Positions 61,397 through 64,000 of a DNA stretch of 64,000 bases are shown one piece after another. The stretch is taken from contig JABGRK010000011.1 of NCBI GenBank assembly GCA_018648325.1, positions 21,478 through 85,477 of the forward strand, written 5' to 3'. The first letter of the stretch is position 1, and every line of letters begins with the position of its first letter. Source of the DNA: Chloroflexota bacterium (GTDB lineage Bacteria > Chloroflexota > Dehalococcoidia > JABGRK01). The notes below the pieces were generated by a model, which had not been told where the DNA came from, searched no databases, and saw only the letters and a list, made by a program, of their open reading frames with translations. The position numbers and the translations under genes are program-made.

Positions 61397-61843
61397 TTAC
61401 AGGCTACCCGCAATTTGCCTTCCCCAGGCGGCGGCACGTTCCAGTTCACCTTCTTTAAGCGGTCCCTCTTTACCAGTCACGAAAAATGGCTCAGGATCCA
61501 GAAGAAGATTGCCACCTTTCTTTTTAAGGTTTTTACCAATCTTTCCGGCGGCATATCCAAACAGCTTGATCCATCTGGTTGTCAGCCTGGTATCAAACGC
61601 TGCTACATTGACCCCTTGGGTTATGCTATCTGATAGTTGATCAAGAAAATCCTTCATTGCCTGCGAAGGTCTTCCTGCCTGGGTGGGTGCTCCCACTACT
61701 AGCAGGTCGAGCGATTCCATACCCTGTTGATTCACTTCACTTACGCCAACTACTTTAACCTCACCTGCAATACCATTACCGATGGCTTTGGCAATTTCTG
61801 CCGTGTTCCCGTAGATCGAGTCATAAATTACTAAAGCCTTCAT
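61397..61843 (-). CDS. Flavodoxin-like protein
   Basis: A 148-residue flavodoxin-fold protein: 'IYDSIYGNTAEIAKAIGNGI' is the FMN phosphate loop; 'DLLVVGAPTQAGRPSQAMKDFLDQL' and 'AAFDTRL' fit. Residues 'TTRWIKLFGYAAGKIGKNLKKKGGNLL' suggest a C-terminal FMN edge. It may be a one-electron shuttle. It shares the minus strand with the nitrilase upstream (21-base gap). Confidence 0.88.
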   Translation of the reverse strand: MKALVIYDSIYGNTAEIAKAIGNGIAGEVKVVGVSEVNQQGMESLDLLVVGAPTQAGRPSQAMKDFLDQLSDSITQGVNVAAFDTRLTTRWIKLFGYAAGKIGKNLKKKGGNLLLDPEPFFVTGKEGPLKEGELERAAAWGRQIAGSL

Positions 61844-61864
61844 GCCTATGCCTCCAATTTTTAT

Positions 61865-62629
61865 TTAATCCCTCATATCGTCAAGAAAAGGAAACTCACG
61901 CCTGTGCTTATCCACTTGAGTTGGGTCTATATCGACCGTCAGCAGTTCGTCCTGCGCTGTTCCACAACACGACTGCTCTCCGGTTGGCGAAAATACATGG
62001 GAATTGCCGTTGTATTCAACGCCGTTACCGTCGGTACCGATCCTGTTTACCCCTACTACAAAGCACTGATTCTCTATAGCCCTTGCCTTAAGCATGGTGC
62101 TCCAGTGGTCTATTCGCGATGCTGGCCAGTTGCCGATAACGAAGATGCACTGCACAGCGCTAGCTACATCTCTGAAGGCTTCGGGGAACCTCAGGTCGTA
62201 GCATATAAACACGCTGGCACTCATACTGCCTATGTCGAAAATAACGGTTGAATTACCAGCCTTATAGTGCAGATGCTCACCTGCGTAAGTAAAAGGATAC
62301 AGCTTAATGTAAGTAGCCACGATACTTCCACCACTGTCGATGGCTCGGGCAACGTTTAAGCCTTTTGACCCGTTATCGAATGCGGGGTATCCGGCGATTA
62401 TCCCTATGTGTCTTTCGATAGCGACTTTCTGTAGAAAAGCGCTGGTCGGGCCATCAAGAGCCTCTCCAATTTCTTCTACGGCCATGGAATATCCGGTGTT
62501 AAACATTTCCGGTAGCACCGCAATATCGCATCCAGCATATGCCGCTTTTCTTATCAGTTCCTCTGCTTTTTGGTAGTTTTGCTCTTTATCGTGCCACGCC
62601 GTATCAATCTGTATAAGTCCAATTCGCAT
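61865..62629 (-). CDS. Carbon-nitrogen hydrolase (nitrilase/omega-amidase-like)
   Basis: A 254-residue cytoplasmic enzyme with the Glu-Lys-Cys triad: 'LPEMFNTGYS' (Glu), 'YIKLYPFTYAGE' (Lys) and 'SVFICYDLRFPEAFRDV' (Cys). 'VIGNWPASRIDHWSTMLKARAIENQCFVVGVNRIGTDGNGVEYNGNSHVFSPTGE' matches the omega-amidase/YafV branch, which hydrolyses alpha-keto-acid amides. The substrate is not certain. It has its own strong promoter and leads a two-gene operon with the flavodoxin. Confidence 0.9.
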   Translation of the reverse strand: MRIGLIQIDTAWHDKEQNYQKAEELIRKAAYAGCDIAVLPEMFNTGYSMAVEEIGEALDGPTSAFLQKVAIERHIGIIAGYPAFDNGSKGLNVARAIDSGGSIVATYIKLYPFTYAGEHLHYKAGNSTVIFDIGSMSASVFICYDLRFPEAFRDVASAVQCIFVIGNWPASRIDHWSTMLKARAIENQCFVVGVNRIGTDGNGVEYNGNSHVFSPTGEQSCCGTAQDELLTVDIDPTQVDKHRREFPFLDDMRD

Positions 62630-62676
62630 ATTTTGCCCCTACACTCTCATTCTCACAGGTATTTAAGCTTGCCTTC

Positions 62677-62705
62677 AGTTTATTCCGGGCGCATGGCTGT
62701 GTCAA
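62677..62705 (-). promoter_or_regulatory. Promoter of the nitrilase-flavodoxin operon
   Basis: On the minus strand TTGACA (62700-62705) and TAAACT (62677-62682) are separated by exactly 17 bases, giving a consensus-like promoter about 48 bases before the nitrilase ATG at 62629. Confidence 0.7.
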
Positions 62706-62797
62706 TATCGCCATATATAAATTATTGCTTATTACGATAAAAGTCACATACAGTAGATACTTCCCAGCTATATGCTGATTTCAGAGAGGTGCATGAT

Positions 62798-63517
62798 ATG
62801 AGAACGAAAGCACTGGCGTGCCTTCTGGGAATAGCAATCATTTTTGCTCCCTTTGCTTTTTCATGCAACGTGTGGGGTGATATTGATATGGATATTGATT
62901 TGGATATCAAAGCGCTGGTCCCGGCTCTGGATGATAATCAACCCACATCCTTTGAGACGGCCACCTTTGCCATGGGCTGATTCTGGGGACCTGACTCCCA
63001 GTTCGGGAGCTTGGATGGGGTAATTCGCACGCGTGTTGGCTATTCAGGGGGCACAACTGCAAGTCCCACCTATCGCAATATTGGTGATCATAGCGAAACA
63101 ATACAGATTGACTACGATTCAACACAGATAACATATGACCAGTTGCTGGAGTTTTTCTGGGCAGGTCATTCCTGTTCGGTTCAGGCTCCTTCGCGGCAGT
63201 ATAAGTCTGTAATTTTTTATCACAACCAGCAACAAAAGGACACGGCCCAACAGTCAAAGCAAATCCAGGAACAGGCAAGAGGCGTCAGCATTGTGACCGA
63301 AATTGAGTCGTTTGATCAATTTTACCTGGCGGAGGATTATCACCAGAAATACTATCTTCAGCAAAATAGGCAGATATGGAATGAGCTGCGTCAGGTGTAT
63401 CCTATTATGGATGACATCATCGACTCTACCGCCGCCGCGCGATTCAACGGTTACGTGGGTGGATACAAAACGCTTGAGGATTTGGAATTGATCTTGCTGC
63501 AGGCTGGTAAAAAATAA
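62798..63517 (+). CDS. msrA: Secreted selenocysteine-type peptide-methionine (S)-S-oxide reductase, MsrA
   Basis: One frame runs from ATG 62798 (AGAGAGG upstream) through an in-frame TGA at 62978-62980 to 63517. Reading TGA as Sec (U) gives 'ATFAMGUFWGPDSQFG', exactly the MsrA active site 'GCFW' with U replacing the catalytic Cys. The frame then continues with 'GVIRTRVGYSGGT', 'HSETIQIDYD', 'HSCSVQAPSRQYKSVIFYHN', 'AEDYHQKYYLQ' and 'YVGGYKTLEDLE', all MsrA-typical. Residues 1-27 are a signal peptide or lipoprotein signal ('PFAFSC'), so the enzyme acts outside the membrane, repairing oxidised methionine. A hairpin fit for a bacterial SECIS follows the TGA. A decayed gene is unlikely because both halves are intact and in frame. 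Confidence 0.9.
62981..63016 (+). promoter_or_regulatory. Bacterial SECIS-like hairpin of the msrA gene
   Basis: The stem CTCCC (62995-62999) and GGGAG (63005-63009) encloses loop AGTTC, with two further outer C-G pairs (62990-62991 with 63013-63014). The apical loop begins 19 bases after the TGA and has a G in its second position, as the bacterial SelB-binding hairpins need. Confidence 0.6.
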
Positions 63518-63562
63518 ATAATGCCGAGCTTATTGGAAATTGTCTTTTAAGCTCAGCATTAT
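63518..63562. terminator. Bidirectional terminator between msrA and the next gene
   Basis: ATAATGCCGAGCTTA (63518-63532) is complementary to TAAGCTCAGCATTAT (63548-63562) with one G-U pair. It lies between two convergent genes, and its A/T ends give T-rich tails on both strands. Confidence 0.85.
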
Positions 63563-63585
63563 TAAATTATATTAGGAGGGTAAGC

Positions 63586-64000
63586 TTAAGCGCTTTTTAT
63601 CAGCAGTTCTGCATAGGCTGTAAGTAGTCCTGGTCGCAGTACGGGAAGGCCCATAGTTGATTTAATCGTATTACGGACTTTTTCTACTTGCGATGCAAAT
63701 AGAGCACCGATATCTCCCACCTCGTCCACAAGTTCTTTATCATCTGTAGAACCGTCTGAGGCTTCCTGTTTAGCTATCTGCACTTCTCTTAGCAGATATT
63801 CGCCGACTCTTTCTAACTGGACCATTGCGTTCTCTAGGGTATTGCGCAATAAGTTCATTTCGCTTTGTAGCTCTTTGCTTGGTTCGAATACCATCTTCGC
63901 CATCTCCTCCTTTAGTTGTGAGTAGTAGTCAATCCTTGGTCTGGCTCTTTCAGCCGGCCTTTCTATTGGCCTCTCAACGTGTCTTTCAGCATATCTTTCA
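63586..64000 (-). CDS. Coiled-coil protein, probably running off the right edge
   Basis: From an ATG at 63903 there are 105 residues: 'SKELQSEMNLLRNTLENAMVQLERVGEYLLREVQIAKQEASDG' is a long charged helix, with a mostly helical remainder and no signal. The same frame remains open upstream to the window edge and there encodes an Arg/Glu-rich stretch with 'ERPIERPAER', so the protein may be longer; AAGGAGG before ATG 63903 could be a ribosome site or simply codons for Lys-Glu-Glu. The function is unknown. Confidence 0.55.
   Translation of the reverse strand, partial: ERYAERHVERPIERPAERARPRIDYYSQLKEEMAKMVFEPSKELQSEMNLLRNTLENAMVQLERVGEYLLREVQIAKQEASDGSTDDKELVDEVGDIGALFASQVEKVRNTIKSTMGLPVLRPGLLTAYAELLIKSA

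Noticed and set aside
62798..62980. msrA as a pseudogene or as a short ORF plus a separate downstream gene
   Set aside because: The only defect is TGA at the catalytic Cys codon; both sides are in frame, family-typical and followed by a SECIS-like hairpin, so recoding explains it better than decay.
1..64000. tRNA, rRNA, cobalamin riboswitch or integrase/transposase
   Set aside because: I looked for these around the intergenic gaps, especially near corrinoid genes and repeat copies, and saw no convincing cloverleaf, conserved riboswitch core or recombinase motif; a covariance-model scan would be more decisive.

Overview
The window looks like a chromosomal segment of an anaerobic bacterium, most probably a Dehalococcoidia-like member of the Chloroflexota from an anoxic, sediment-type setting. 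This is inferred from content, not from a marker gene: two corrinoid/Fe-S reductive dehalogenase-type proteins, a tetrahydrofolate-linked corrinoid methyltransferase cluster with its reductive activator, an Rnf complex, a 4Fe-4S APS reductase, and a small Cys/His protein type I associate with Dehalococcoidia. No rRNA, tRNA, CRISPR array, transposase or integrase was seen. Gene density is high and most genes sit in tight same-strand operons.

Layout. 0-6.5 kb (minus): degV, a lipoprotein binding protein and livGHMF, a branched-chain amino-acid-type ABC transporter, with a truncated LamG-domain protein running off the left edge. 6.7-9.2 kb (minus): an aldo/keto reductase with a ferredoxin tail and a LarA-like racemase. 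9.2-17.6 kb: an accessory zone of surface and lipoproteins (7-blade FG-GAP propeller, Fn3/TolB/SBP fusion, DUF6612-like lipoprotein), a YcxB-like protein and a membrane protein, separated by copies of a palindromic intergenic element that often ends in an extended -10 box. 17.6-25 kb: DinB, MobB, NDH-2, a geranylgeranyl-reductase-like flavoprotein, a hexaheme cytochrome c, and an operon of a tetraether-lipid-synthase-like radical SAM enzyme with a methyltransferase.

25.1-33.1 kb (plus): a one-carbon module of methyl-H4folate:corrinoid methyltransferase, corrinoid protein, two MttB-family methyltransferases without pyrrolysine, DUF1638, the RACE-type activator, then DUF362. 33.1-35.9 kb (minus): two Tat-less RdhA paralogues flanking a small protein. 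36.0-41.3 kb (minus): birA-bioB-bioF-bioD-bioA, with a perfect BirA-type operator over the birA promoter. Next to it is a decayed flavin-reductase/receiver chimera. 41.7-47.6 kb (minus): a two-component system, PDZ protein, Cys/His miniprotein, FtsX-type ABC exporter, thioredoxin-fold lipoprotein and DUF2318 protein, ending in a strong terminator. 47.7-51.6 kb (minus): an assimilatory sulfate-reduction operon (sulfite reductase, APS reductase, cysteine synthase, TusA-like, DUF2061).

51.8-61.3 kb (plus): apbE-rnfCDGEAB, where RnfB is fused to a complete GltD-like FAD/NAD module, followed by a b-type cytochrome and an FAD oxidoreductase. 61.4-64 kb: flavodoxin, nitrilase, a secreted MsrA whose catalytic cysteine codon is an in-frame TGA with a hairpin just downstream (very likely selenocysteine), and a coiled-coil protein running off the right edge.

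Together the genes suggest energy conservation by ferredoxin/NAD(H) coupling through Rnf, methyl-group use from quaternary amines or similar compounds through H4folate, and oxidoreductive handling of organohalide-like compounds. The most notable points are the selenoprotein MsrA, the RnfB-GltD fusion, the Tes-like radical SAM operon and the palindromic promoter-carrying repeats.
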